A stretch of 43,336 nt of DNA from Verrucomicrobiales bacterium (GTDB lineage: Bacteria > Verrucomicrobiota > Verrucomicrobiia > Verrucomicrobiales > DEV007): NCBI GenBank assembly GCA_029213025.1, contig JARGOZ010000036.1, forward strand, positions 4,310 to 47,645, written 5' to 3'. This document shows positions 17,801 through 25,408 of this stretch, one piece after another. Made by a program: the position numbers and the translations under genes. Positions within the stretch are counted from its first letter, which is position 1. The number at the start of each line of letters is the position of its first letter. A model generated the notes under the pieces. That model saw nothing but the letters and a program-made list of their open reading frames with translations, was not told the DNA's origin and made no database searches.

Positions 17801-20362
17801 GGGATGAAACGTGGCGTGAAGATCACTGCGGGAAGCCGTCATTGCCTGATCACCGAGACCGAACATCTGAGCCGCCTCGAGGCTGAGCTCAGCCATATCG
17901 GTGCGGTAATCAATGTGCACCAGCCCAAACTGAGCCACCTCGATTCCCAGTTTCAACCGTTCCTCCGAATTCTTCAGCGCGATTTCAGCCGCCTTTCGCT
18001 CGCTGATATCAACTCCCGAAGGGATCAGGTGAGTGATGTGCCCGCCCTCATCGGAGACCGGCACCAACATAAAATCGATGACGATATGGGTGTCATTGGC
18101 CATCCGAACCGTCTCGTCGTAGCGAATCGTTGCGCCGCTTTGAGCTTCCCGAACCGCACCCTGAAGCCGACTAACCACCTCCTCATCGAAGTTCCACCAA
18201 TAGCAATCCCAGAACAGCTTCCCGACCACATCCCCGCGCTCGACTCCCCCGGCCAGCAGGGCTGTCCGGTTTACTTCGAGGAGAACTCCGTCACGGTCCA
18301 GCACGCCGACGAAATTGAGCATATTGTCAATCACGCGGCGCAGACGGGCTTCATTTTCAGCCAGTTCGACCTCGCGCTGCTTTCGGTCAGTGCAATCGGA
18401 AATCACACCAAAGAAATCATCCAGCCCGCCACGATCCGATCTCTGAGCGGTGCCAACGGCATGCAACCAACGCGTCTCCCCGGATGGCAATTTTACACGG
18501 TATTCCTCTTCGTAGGGGGTGCCTGTTTCGATAGCCCGCCCAATGGAAACAGCGACCCGCTCGCGGTCATCATCGTGCATCCGGGCAAGGAAATCTTCCA
18601 GCGACGGCGAATCTGTCTCGGCAAAGCCGAACATGCGGCTGAGAGATGCGTTCGGGATCGGTTGATTCGACTCCGTGTCCCAGCTCCATACAGCAGATCC
18701 ACTTACCGCCAGTGACAATTCGAGACGAATATTGGTTTCCGCCAGCTGCCGGGCCTGTTCCAAACGCTCGGTAATATCCGCGCCGGAGGGAACAATGAAG
18801 ATGAGATTTCCATCGTTATCGTAAACCGGATTAAAGGTGGTGGCCACTTGCCGGATCGAACCGTCAGCAGTGAAGAAGCGCAGATCTTCCTGAACCGTTT
18901 CGCCCGCTGCGGCACGGTTGACCATGTCCTTCACCCGCGCACTGACCTCCGGATCAAAATTCCACCAGGCGGTTTCCCAGAACGGTTTGCCGACGGCATC
19001 CTCCCGTTTAATGCCGGCTGATTGATAGGAAATCTGATTGCACTCGATCAAAATGCCGTCGGGAGTAAGAACCCCGAAAAAACCGGTTGCCCCCTCGATC
19101 ACACTACGCAACCGGGCTTCGCTGTCAGCCAACTGAGTCTGCCAGCGGCGACGCTCGGATATATCCAGAAACGTGACCACACAACCGACCGGTTTGCCGT
19201 CGTCAATCTGCGGGTGCGACCAATATTCGGCATCGAAACAAGTGCCGTCGGCACGCCAGAAAACTTCATCATCCACATGAACCTGCCTGCCTTCCCGGTA
19301 GGCTTGATAGATATGGCACTCCTCATTCGGGTAGGGAGATCCGTCGGAACGGGTGTGGTGTACCAATTCATGCATATGTTTGCCTAGCAGGTCCTCAGCC
19401 GACTCATATCCGAACAGCTCCACGCAGGCTGCATTGGCGAAGGTGCAGTTGCCGTCCAGATCGATTCCATAGATCCCCTCGGCAGTGCTGCTGAGCAGCA
19501 GTTCCAATTGCTGCTTACCTGCGGCGAGTTCCTGTTCCCGCGCCCTGGAATCGGTAATATCCCGGGTAACGGCTACGAAATTTGTCAGTTCGCCCGCTTC
19601 ATCGAAGACCGGCCGAATCACCACATTCCACCATTTCGGAGTCCCTCCCGCCGTGGGGCAGCTGCCTTCCAACCGGCCTTCACCATGCTGCCTGGCCTCC
19701 TCAAAGGCTTCCCGCACGGATTCCCTGCTTTCCTCCGGCCAAATCGTCCAATATTCCTTTCCGCAAACGGAAGCAAAATCGTCGATCTCCATCAGAGTCC
19801 GGCCCGACCCGTTGATCTGCAGCACCCGACCTTCCGGGTCGAGCACCTTAACGCAGTCGGGGCTGCTTTCGAACACAGCGGAGGTGAAAAAATCTTTGCT
19901 GCGCAGTTCATTTTCCGCCTGCTTCTGCGAAGTGACAATTTGATAGATGCCGGTCACCCCCACGGCGACCCGCTCGTCATCAAACAATACTTCTGCATTT
20001 TCCCGGACCCATTCGCAAGTGCCGTCCGGTTTGATATAGCGATAGGTTAACTCATAGGTGGGATCCACAGGCGTCCGGGACTTGTTGATTTGCAGGAACG
20101 TCTGAAGATCATCCGGGTGGATATTGGCTAAAAAATCCTCCGTATTGTCGGTGAGCCCGAGCGCCTCTGTCACGGGGCCGAACCGGTTCACACGGGAGGT
20201 AATCAGGTCGACCTGGAAAGCGCCCATATTCCCGGCCAAAAGACAACGCTTCAGCATGTCCTCGCTCTGATTCACCGACTGCGGTTCTTCGTTTCTGCTG
20301 CTCATTTCCGGGGAGGAAAGCAATCTACACGATCTGCCCCTGGGTGAGTAGTGAAAAGTCAC
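14867..20362 (-). CDS. Ten-PAS hybrid histidine kinase with two receiver domains
   Basis: This 1831-residue cytoplasmic-looking protein has no signal peptide or membrane helix. I count ten PAS/PAC modules, the first nine ending in TGIYQ, DITDS, DISER, DITER, DCTDR, DISER, DITRR, DETEE and DITER, and the last in LDITQQ. HisKA follows with His1338 in MSHEIRTPM, then HATPase_c (NLIGNAIKFTE; DTGVGM; GGTGLGLAIS), a receiver with Asp1639 (LLDMQMP) and a terminal receiver with Asp1763 (LDLTLPD). PAS modules sense small ligands, redox state or light, or relay signals, so ten suggests multi-input sensing. The start is a GTG at 20362, 13 bases after the upstream stop and with a GGA about 8 bases ahead; an ATG at 20305 (MSSRNEE) is possible. 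No separate output gene is adjacent. Confidence 0.93.
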   Translation of the reverse strand: MTFHYSPRGRSCRLLSSPEMSSRNEEPQSVNQSEDMLKRCLLAGNMGAFQVDLITSRVNRFGPVTEALGLTDNTEDFLANIHPDDLQTFLQINKSRTPVDPTYELTYRYIKPDGTCEWVRENAEVLFDDERVAVGVTGIYQIVTSQKQAENELRSKDFFTSAVFESSPDCVKVLDPEGRVLQINGSGRTLMEIDDFASVCGKEYWTIWPEESRESVREAFEEARQHGEGRLEGSCPTAGGTPKWWNVVIRPVFDEAGELTNFVAVTRDITDSRAREQELAAGKQQLELLLSSTAEGIYGIDLDGNCTFANAACVELFGYESAEDLLGKHMHELVHHTRSDGSPYPNEECHIYQAYREGRQVHVDDEVFWRADGTCFDAEYWSHPQIDDGKPVGCVVTFLDISERRRWQTQLADSEARLRSVIEGATGFFGVLTPDGILIECNQISYQSAGIKREDAVGKPFWETAWWNFDPEVSARVKDMVNRAAAGETVQEDLRFFTADGSIRQVATTFNPVYDNDGNLIFIVPSGADITERLEQARQLAETNIRLELSLAVSGSAVWSWDTESNQPIPNASLSRMFGFAETDSPSLEDFLARMHDDDRERVAVSIGRAIETGTPYEEEYRVKLPSGETRWLHAVGTAQRSDRGGLDDFFGVISDCTDRKQREVELAENEARLRRVIDNMLNFVGVLDRDGVLLEVNRTALLAGGVERGDVVGKLFWDCYWWNFDEEVVSRLQGAVREAQSGATIRYDETVRMANDTHIVIDFMLVPVSDEGGHITHLIPSGVDISERKAAEIALKNSEERLKLGIEVAQFGLVHIDYRTDMAELSLEAAQMFGLGDQAMTASRSDLHATFHPDDADELHLAIEESLNSGEDRLLSVEHRIVLPKGGERWLDVRKQIFFDQTCNPPQPAHASLAVRDITRRKQFQAELSENSMRLRMALKSGGMAAWEWAPEESFWEPRLYDLLGISRDQVASTELFYESVHPDDLQMLKEGWEKATDGGDRYDELFRIIRPDGEIRWLRAVGEIIRSSDGEVEKIFGLNWDETEERAASAELAENRRQLALAMKSAKMGSFIWNSETDEANLDEEWCAAVGLSHNAGRSGENFYRMIHPDDRELMRDITERSRVGEIDFSVEFRIIRPDGGVRWMAGIGSWIPVEDGLPVQLSGLNWDITERKEFENEIRLNEERLRIAAQTAGFGHFQIEPETGKVHWSAEMKVILGLPADHEPSYHAGEVPDFVHPDDRQSFAELTERVLNDLENTDYSHDHRIVRPDGETRHVRMQQRLIFEGKGENRRLRMIIGTLLDITQQREYEAMLEQERQFAQAANDAKTEFVANMSHEIRTPMTAVLGYTDLLFANETDPAKIEHLRTIQRNGHFLLEIINDILDLSKIEAGKMDIAKESFAPHWLVADVRSMMQVRAGEKGLNFSVTYEGPVPATIVSDSRRLKQILVNLIGNAIKFTETGSIDLKVRFIDSDRPHLQFDISDTGVGMTKKQQRGLFQPFTQGDMSVSREFGGTGLGLAISRRLTEMLGGEIEVTSEPGVGSTFTFSIDPGPVDRDQFIEPVDHDIAESESNSVVLPKLNCRALVVDDCEDIRELACEILRSAGADVEQADDGQAALMIIQEALDSRNNIPDVILLDMQMPRLDGYQTAEKLRAIGYRSPIIAVTADAMQGNMTRCMESGCDAYLSKPVNRRALLESIQNHLDQKTEDGNPDVVIIEDSQDAAEALQELLKLRNISSVIANTGGEGIAKACQHRPRVIILDLTLPDMSGYDVVGKLRAMDDLAGTIYIALTGRTDPKDVQQCKEAGFDYHMGKPVDLRSLWELIKQVLG

Positions 20363-20375
20363 CGACCGGTCCGGA

Positions 20376-20948
20376 TCAGGTCAAAGGAAACAAACCTTTG
20401 AGGGTGAACCTGTCGGATTCGTCAGTGGATTCGAAACGACCGCCGTTTCGCTCAAATATCTTTTCCCATTCAACGGGAAAATCCATCTTACGTCCTTCCG
20501 CAAGCCGAATCTCGAAGCAGGCTTCATCAGCTTGAATTTTTACCGAAGCGACAGGTTCGCAGTCGGCGGAAACCGCAGCCGCCAGCAAAGTAGCGAGCAA
20601 ATCCGCAACCATGGCTGCGTCAATATTGATCGACTCGGATTCGGCTTCACAACTCCACCCGACCTCAGCATTCGGGACGAATTTGTTAAATCGCGATTTC
20701 CACATATAGAAAAAATCCTGGACCCCAACCGGTTCGATATCCGCCTCGGCAAAGCACGCTACCAGGGATCGCAACTGAGATTCAACCAGTCCGAGTTCCC
20801 GCCGAATCTTAAGCGCCAGCTGGTGCGGTTTCGACGTCGGGTCAGGATACGATTCTTCGAGAAGCATTGCTTGCAGGTCGAGTGCATAGAGATTGTTCCT
20901 CACATCGTGTGCGTGGCGGCGAACTATGGCTTCCGTTTGTTCTGACAT
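20376..20948 (-). CDS. Histidine phosphotransfer/kinase-like protein lacking catalytic boxes
   Basis: This 190-residue protein opens with RRHAHDVRNNLYALDLQAMLL, which reads as the H-box of a dimerisation/phosphotransfer helix with His14 in HDVRN. A second helix (LALKIRRELGLVESQLRSLVACF) follows, as in a DHp hairpin. The rest (about 75-190) has the alternating pattern of a HATPase-like fold, including DAAMVADLLATLLAAAV, but it lacks the N, G1 and G2 boxes. It is therefore probably not an active kinase and may act like Spo0B-type phosphotransferases or as a regulator of a kinase. It lies just upstream of the ten-PAS kinase (13 bases) on the same strand, so the two probably work together. Confidence 0.6.
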   Translation of the reverse strand: MSEQTEAIVRRHAHDVRNNLYALDLQAMLLEESYPDPTSKPHQLALKIRRELGLVESQLRSLVACFAEADIEPVGVQDFFYMWKSRFNKFVPNAEVGWSCEAESESINIDAAMVADLLATLLAAAVSADCEPVASVKIQADEACFEIRLAEGRKMDFPVEWEKIFERNGGRFESTDESDRFTLKGLFPLT

Positions 20949-21043
20949 GACGTATTGGCTTGTTTAGCAATAGTTCGCGATAAACAGAGGCGCAACCGGG
21001 AATCGCAACCACCCCGGTCGCCATCTAAACAGGCTGAACGGAT

Positions 21044-22405
21044 TTAAGAAACTTTAGGCTCCGGCATCGCCGGGCCGGAATACGGTCTCTTGTCCCCTTG
21101 CAACTGACGGCTGATGATTCGGGAAAGCCACAGCCCCGGAAACAGCAGGGCTCCCGTAGCCATGCCGACGAACAGAGCCCAAAGTCCCCACATCGACAAA
21201 CCGGCGACTCCAAGAACTAATCCTATCGTAAGGCCGGATAGAATCGGCACCACGGTCCGGGGGATGAGACCCAGTCCGATCATGATGTAGCGATTAACCA
21301 GTCGCCATCCCATAGCGAATAGAAGCACCGAGTGACATATAAACAAAGGTCTTCCGATCAGGAATTCATCACCATAGAGGACAGGAATCAACCACGGACC
21401 GATGCCAATCAGAAAAACGGAGGCCGCCAGGGAAAGAGCACATAGATACTTGTAGTAGCGGAAGATCACCGCGTGCATCCACTCGTGATCGTTCAGTTCT
21501 TTCGCGTCTGCGATAGCCGCCCAGATGGGGCGGCCGACCATAATTAACAGTCCGGTAAATGCCGTAGTGATCGACATCAATACATGAAACACCGCCACAT
21601 CAGCCGGTCCGGAGAGCCGCCCGACAATCAGAGCGCAGACGGTGTAGTCGACGAAATACACAACAAAAGAAGTAGCCGTAAACGACAGTCCTTCCCGGAT
21701 CAATTCGATCATGGTGACCCGTCGAGGCAGTTCCCGACTGGCAATCAACCAGGGCCGTTTCCGTAGCAGGAGAACCATACTGGCAACCCGGGCAATAATA
21801 TTTGGGCCGAATACGGCGAGCAGTAAAAAAGAAACGTCTGGTTCATAGCGGACACCTGCAAATATAATGATCGCTCCGATAAAATTACCTACTGTGGCCC
21901 AGGCATTCACCACGCCTGCCTCCATATAGCCTTCCCTGAGGCGATCAGTCATCTCCACAACAAGTTGAGAGGCCATTAAGATAATACCCAGCCATAACGC
22001 CGGCCGCATAATCTCTACATACGGTTCGTATTTTTGTCCGAACAATACCGGCAGGGGCACTATAGAAACGACCAATGCAGCCAGCATAGCCCCGAGAAGC
22101 GCAAGCCCCAAAACGAGCACCAGACCGCTGATAAACAGTTGCGCCTGCTTTTTCTGATCGCCCCTCGAGTTGGCTTCTGAAATCCGCCTGCCCAGCGCGG
22201 GGCCGACTCCCAGTTCCAGAATCGCTACCGTAAAGACCGAAAGAGATATCGTCGCATAGATACCAAACTCTTCGCGCCCGAGGACTTTCGCCGCCAGCGG
22301 CAGCGAAATAAATTGAAGGGCGGCACTGCTCCCTTTTGAAATCAGCGACGTAAAGACAGCAAAACGGATCGAGCGGTTTCGCCGGTTTCTAGATTCCTGT
22401 GGCAT
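21044..22405 (-). CDS. Polysaccharide flippase (Wzx/MOP superfamily)
   Basis: This 453-residue protein has about 12-14 predicted membrane helices. It opens with FTSLISKGSSAALQFISLPLAAKVLGREEFGIYATISL, the standard N-terminal signature of Wzx/RfbX-type flippases. The helices are spread evenly over the protein, and a basic loop (LRKRPWLIASRELPRR) lies near the middle. Such proteins move lipid-linked oligosaccharide units across the inner membrane. A GAGGG site lies about 9 bases before the ATG. It lies 13 bases downstream of the truncated ATP-grasp gene on the same strand, forming one transcription unit. Confidence 0.9.
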   Translation of the reverse strand: MPQESRNRRNRSIRFAVFTSLISKGSSAALQFISLPLAAKVLGREEFGIYATISLSVFTVAILELGVGPALGRRISEANSRGDQKKQAQLFISGLVLVLGLALLGAMLAALVVSIVPLPVLFGQKYEPYVEIMRPALWLGIILMASQLVVEMTDRLREGYMEAGVVNAWATVGNFIGAIIIFAGVRYEPDVSFLLLAVFGPNIIARVASMVLLLRKRPWLIASRELPRRVTMIELIREGLSFTATSFVVYFVDYTVCALIVGRLSGPADVAVFHVLMSITTAFTGLLIMVGRPIWAAIADAKELNDHEWMHAVIFRYYKYLCALSLAASVFLIGIGPWLIPVLYGDEFLIGRPLFICHSVLLFAMGWRLVNRYIMIGLGLIPRTVVPILSGLTIGLVLGVAGLSMWGLWALFVGMATGALLFPGLWLSRIISRQLQGDKRPYSGPAMPEPKVS

Positions 22406-22418
22406 TTGTTACAGACCC

Positions 22419-22961
22419 TCAGTTGAGTCGATTATGCGTGAGCATTGCGTATTTTTTGCAACATTCAAGAACGGCCTCATTCTTAAGAATGGGACCGGTG
22501 ACGCTCTCGAACCTGCCGCAATCAAAGATATCATTTACTTCGATTAATATAGGTCCGGACTCGGAAAACCCGATATCCATGCCGATAAACCGGTTGAAGG
22601 GGGCAAAGCATTCCTGAGTGCGACGGGCGATATCAAGCGCCTTGTCCCAATCGGGAAGCACCGCATCGTCTGTTTTCTCATAAGCTGCAGGTGTAAAATC
22701 GTAGAACCTGCCTCTACCGTCCGATGACAGAGGGCCAAGTCGCCCGGTTTCAACATCGACACTGACTCCAACTCCGCCGTGAGTGCCGCTGTCGAGAAAA
22801 TTTGAACCGATACCGATTCGGATATAGGCACCGACTATGATGACTTCTTTTTCGGGAGTATACATAGTCACCATCCGCACGGTATTTAACGCATTGGGCG
22901 AGAGACCGTTTACGTCTTCGTGCTGACGAACCCATTCCTGGATAACAGCACGCGTCGGCAT
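22419..22961 (-). pseudogene. Sugar-transfer associated ATP-grasp (TupA-like), C-terminal half only
   Basis: About 180 residues match the second half of TupA-like ATP-grasp proteins linked to polysaccharide clusters: VIQEWVRQHEDVNGLSPNAL, NTVRMVTMY, then GGVGVSVDVETGRLG and IGMDIGFSESGPILIEVND. The first half, with the nucleotide-binding lysine and glycine-rich loop, should lie upstream but is missing. Upstream codons in this frame (to 23147) are antisense to the polymerase-like gene and contain nothing recognisable. With no ATP-binding lobe the product should be inactive. It reads toward the flippase gene 13 bases away. The break is taken to lie between about 22961 and 23002. It could still be expressed as a short protein. 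Confidence 0.75.
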
Positions 22962-23001
22962 CGAATGCCCTTTCAGCGGAAGAGCAGTGAGCGGGGCAAG
23001 C

Positions 23002-23877
23002 ATGGGTGTCATGAGAGGCGGCAAACTCGTCTTGATCGGGGTGTTATCTTTACTCGTGATCCGCAAAGGCGGTTTCTCACATTTCTCCGCGCTGGTCGCC
23101 CTTCGCGCATTTTTTGTTTTATGCACCGTCAATCTGCTATATGCCATCGCGATTGGCGGTGAAGTTTTCCGGGGGAACTATTTCATTGAGTATTCGATCA
23201 ACAGTTCCTACACCATAGCCATCCTCGTCTATATGGCACGACCCCGGCTGAAACTTTATGATCGAATTCTCGCATGGGGGTTTGTGGTTCAGTGCGGGTC
23301 CACTACCGGAATGTTTGTGTTGATTCTGGCGGATCTAGTGGGTCGGAAATTCTCCCCGAAGATGCTGATTGGATCCGCTGTCATGATTCCCTTTGCTATG
23401 TTTGCGCTCATCCAGTTGATGCTGGCGCGGGGGAAAGAAGTCTCGCTCGACTATCTGATTAACAGCGACCGGGGAGTTCTTCTGTCTACGTTTTACCGGA
23501 CTGTGATTCCGGACTTTCAACTATGGAACTGGTTCACCGGACTTGGCGTCGGTTATCCCATGCACCAATATATCACCCACGACTCAAGCTTTACCGCTTA
23601 CCTGATGAGACTGGGTGATGGAACCATCTATTCTTTCTGTCTGCATATCGAAGCGATCCGTCTCCTTTCAGACTTCGGTATCATAGGCATCTTTCTTGTA
23701 GGTATGCAATTGTGGCGAAACTGTTCGATCCCCCTGCTGATTTTGCTGGTCGTCTGCATGATGACCAATACTCACATCTATAATTTTTCCGGAGCCCTCC
23801 TCGCTTCAACTATATTTAACGGCGGGAGAGCCCGTTCCAGAGCCCCTCAAAAACTAAACGAACCTGTCTATGCCTGA
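23002..23877 (+). CDS. Wzy/O-antigen ligase-like membrane protein, probably N-terminally truncated
   Basis: From the ATG at 23002 the product is about 291 residues (a GTG at 22987 and an ATG at 23011 are alternatives). It has about seven hydrophobic segments. The loop WNWFTGLGVGYPMHQYITHDSSFTAYLMRLGD followed by LLSDFGIIGIFLVG fits the periplasmic loop and GxxG helix of Wzy polymerases and ligases. In that family the loop lies near residue 290-330 of about 400-450; here it starts at about 180, so roughly 100 N-terminal residues (three or four helices) seem to be lost. The gene reads away from the truncated ATP-grasp gene with only about 40 bases between them. It overlaps the next glycosyltransferase by 8 bases. 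Confidence 0.65.
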   Translation: MGVMRGGKLVLIGVLSLLVIRKGGFSHFSALVALRAFFVLCTVNLLYAIAIGGEVFRGNYFIEYSINSSYTIAILVYMARPRLKLYDRILAWGFVVQCGSTTGMFVLILADLVGRKFSPKMLIGSAVMIPFAMFALIQLMLARGKEVSLDYLINSDRGVLLSTFYRTVIPDFQLWNWFTGLGVGYPMHQYITHDSSFTAYLMRLGDGTIYSFCLHIEAIRLLSDFGIIGIFLVGMQLWRNCSIPLLILLVVCMMTNTHIYNFSGALLASTIFNGGRARSRAPQKLNEPVYA

Positions 23878-24664
23878 AAATTCCAACACCCCGACGATCG
23901 CCGTTGTGATTGCCGCGAAAAACGCCTCACAACACATAGGAGAGGCTCTCGAATCACTGGTCGCACAGTCCCGGCTCCCTGATGAAATCATTATCTATGA
24001 CGACGGTTCCAGTGACGAAACTTCGCAGATCGCTGAACAATTCTCCGACAGACTGCCGATGTTGAAATTGTTCCGGGACCAATCCTGCGTCGGAATTTCC
24101 AAAGCCAGAAACCTCGCCAACGCGGCGGTGAACTCTGACTACATCGCGGTTCTCGATGCGGATGATCTTTTCGATACCGAAACCGTCAGTGCCTACCTCG
24201 ACTTTATCCGGCAAAATCCCGACACCGACCTGATCTACGCGGATACTCTCATCTTCCGGGATTCTAAACATGCAGCCAAACGAAGAAACTATCCTGAGTT
24301 CGCAACTTCCCGAAAGGCAATTCGCAAAACTCTCGGCACGCCTCTTATACCGTTCAAGCACTCAAGCATGGTCTATCGCACCCAATCCGTCAGGGAATTG
24401 GGAGGATATGACGAAGCGCTGAAGATCAAAGTCGACATTGAACTATTCCTCCGTTTTCAATCCAGAAACAAAAGCGTTCGGAAACTCAACTTTCCAGCCT
24501 CCTTTCACCGGAAGCACGACAATCAAATCAGCCGAAACCGCATCGAGGGGATGAAAGTGTACGCAGACCTGCTGGAACTATATGAACCCGATCCGCTAAT
24601 CCGCTACTTCCTGCTTTCCAAACGACTACCTTCAGAATTAGCCAAATTCCTGATCCGGGGATAA
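23870..24664 (+). CDS. Family 2 glycosyltransferase
   Basis: This 264-residue soluble enzyme has a GT-A fold. It starts with TIAVVIAAKNASQHIGEALESL, followed by DDGSSDE at 44-50, GISKARNLA and the metal-binding DADD at 96-99. The acceptor side has a FKHSSMVYRTQSVRELGGYDEAL segment and a later KVDIELFLRF, typical of cytoplasmic enzymes that extend lipid-linked glycans. The sugar specificity cannot be read from sequence. The start overlaps the polymerase-like gene by 8 bases, so the two are probably co-translated, and the GH12-like gene follows 4 bases after. Confidence 0.93.
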   Translation: MPENSNTPTIAVVIAAKNASQHIGEALESLVAQSRLPDEIIIYDDGSSDETSQIAEQFSDRLPMLKLFRDQSCVGISKARNLANAAVNSDYIAVLDADDLFDTETVSAYLDFIRQNPDTDLIYADTLIFRDSKHAAKRRNYPEFATSRKAIRKTLGTPLIPFKHSSMVYRTQSVRELGGYDEALKIKVDIELFLRFQSRNKSVRKLNFPASFHRKHDNQISRNRIEGMKVYADLLELYEPDPLIRYFLLSKRLPSELAKFLIRG

Positions 24665-24668
24665 AACC

Positions 24669-25367
24669 ATGCATTCTTTCAAGAAGATATTTCCATTACT
24701 GGTAATACTACCGGCAGTCGCAATATCTACTGCGTCACCGATAAAACTACAACTCAGGGGAAGCGACACATTCGATAGTTGTGAAGTCAACGACCGGGAG
24801 CTGCGCCTGTGGCGTTCAAGCTCCGCCGAATATAAAATTCTCGAAATCGCCGGAGAAAAAAACGAAGCAACTTTTCAGTTCAACGGAAAAGGCGGAGCCA
24901 TAGGGCGAATCTCCCGGATCAGTCACCGGCGTTCCGTGAATCATTCGGTAGTGATGTCAGGCTCCTTGACTGGCATTGACCGCAAAGCAGGTAAATATCT
25001 CTGGGGTGTGTACGGCTGGGTTCTCGACAAGCCGAATTGGGACGAGGCAAATGTGAGGCACGAGATCTATATCATTCAATCGATCAATCGAAATGAGACC
25101 GACCCACTGATTGGAACCCTCGATGTCGGTGGCAAAGTTTATAATATGCACCGGTACCGGTTTTCCGGCGGCGGCTACCGGTTCAAGGCAGTGGCACAAC
25201 AACTGTCAGCTCCGACCGCTGTAGCCACTGTGGATCTATCACCGTTTTTGAACTACTGGAAGAACAACGGACTGGGTGACTCGCGTTACCTCCACGAAGT
25301 TTCCTGGGCCGTAGAGTTGCTCACCAGCGGGGAGCACACCGGAGCATTAACCCTGCGGTGGCAGTAA
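24669..25367 (+). CDS. Secreted GH12-like beta-glucanase fold protein
   Basis: This 232-residue protein has a signal peptide (IFPLLVILPAVAISTAS, cleavage near residue 22). Its second half follows the pattern of glycoside hydrolase family 12. HEIYIIQSIN, with Glu132, matches the EIMIW nucleophile strand. DPLIGTLDVGGKVY matches the PIG..G.. turn. VDLSPFLNYWKNNGL matches the DL..Fl.yl helix. EVSWAVELLTSGEHTGALTLRW, with Glu216, matches the strand with the acid/base residue. GH12 enzymes cut beta-1,4-glucans or xyloglucan. A tryptophan-rich stretch (YLWGVYGWVLDKPNW) could line the cleft. The match rests on pattern only. Its place at the end of a polysaccharide cluster suggests trimming or degradation of exported glycan. 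Confidence 0.5.
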   Translation: MHSFKKIFPLLVILPAVAISTASPIKLQLRGSDTFDSCEVNDRELRLWRSSSAEYKILEIAGEKNEATFQFNGKGGAIGRISRISHRRSVNHSVVMSGSLTGIDRKAGKYLWGVYGWVLDKPNWDEANVRHEIYIIQSINRNETDPLIGTLDVGGKVYNMHRYRFSGGGYRFKAVAQQLSAPTAVATVDLSPFLNYWKNNGLGDSRYLHEVSWAVELLTSGEHTGALTLRWQ

Positions 25368-25408
25368 TCCTGAAAACGGCAATGGCGGCGGAGTTCAGCA
25401 AGTCATCA

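Noticed and set aside
22962..23147. An N-terminal extension of the ATP-grasp frame to 23147
   Set aside because: These codons are antisense to the polymerase-like gene and show none of the expected ATP-binding motifs.
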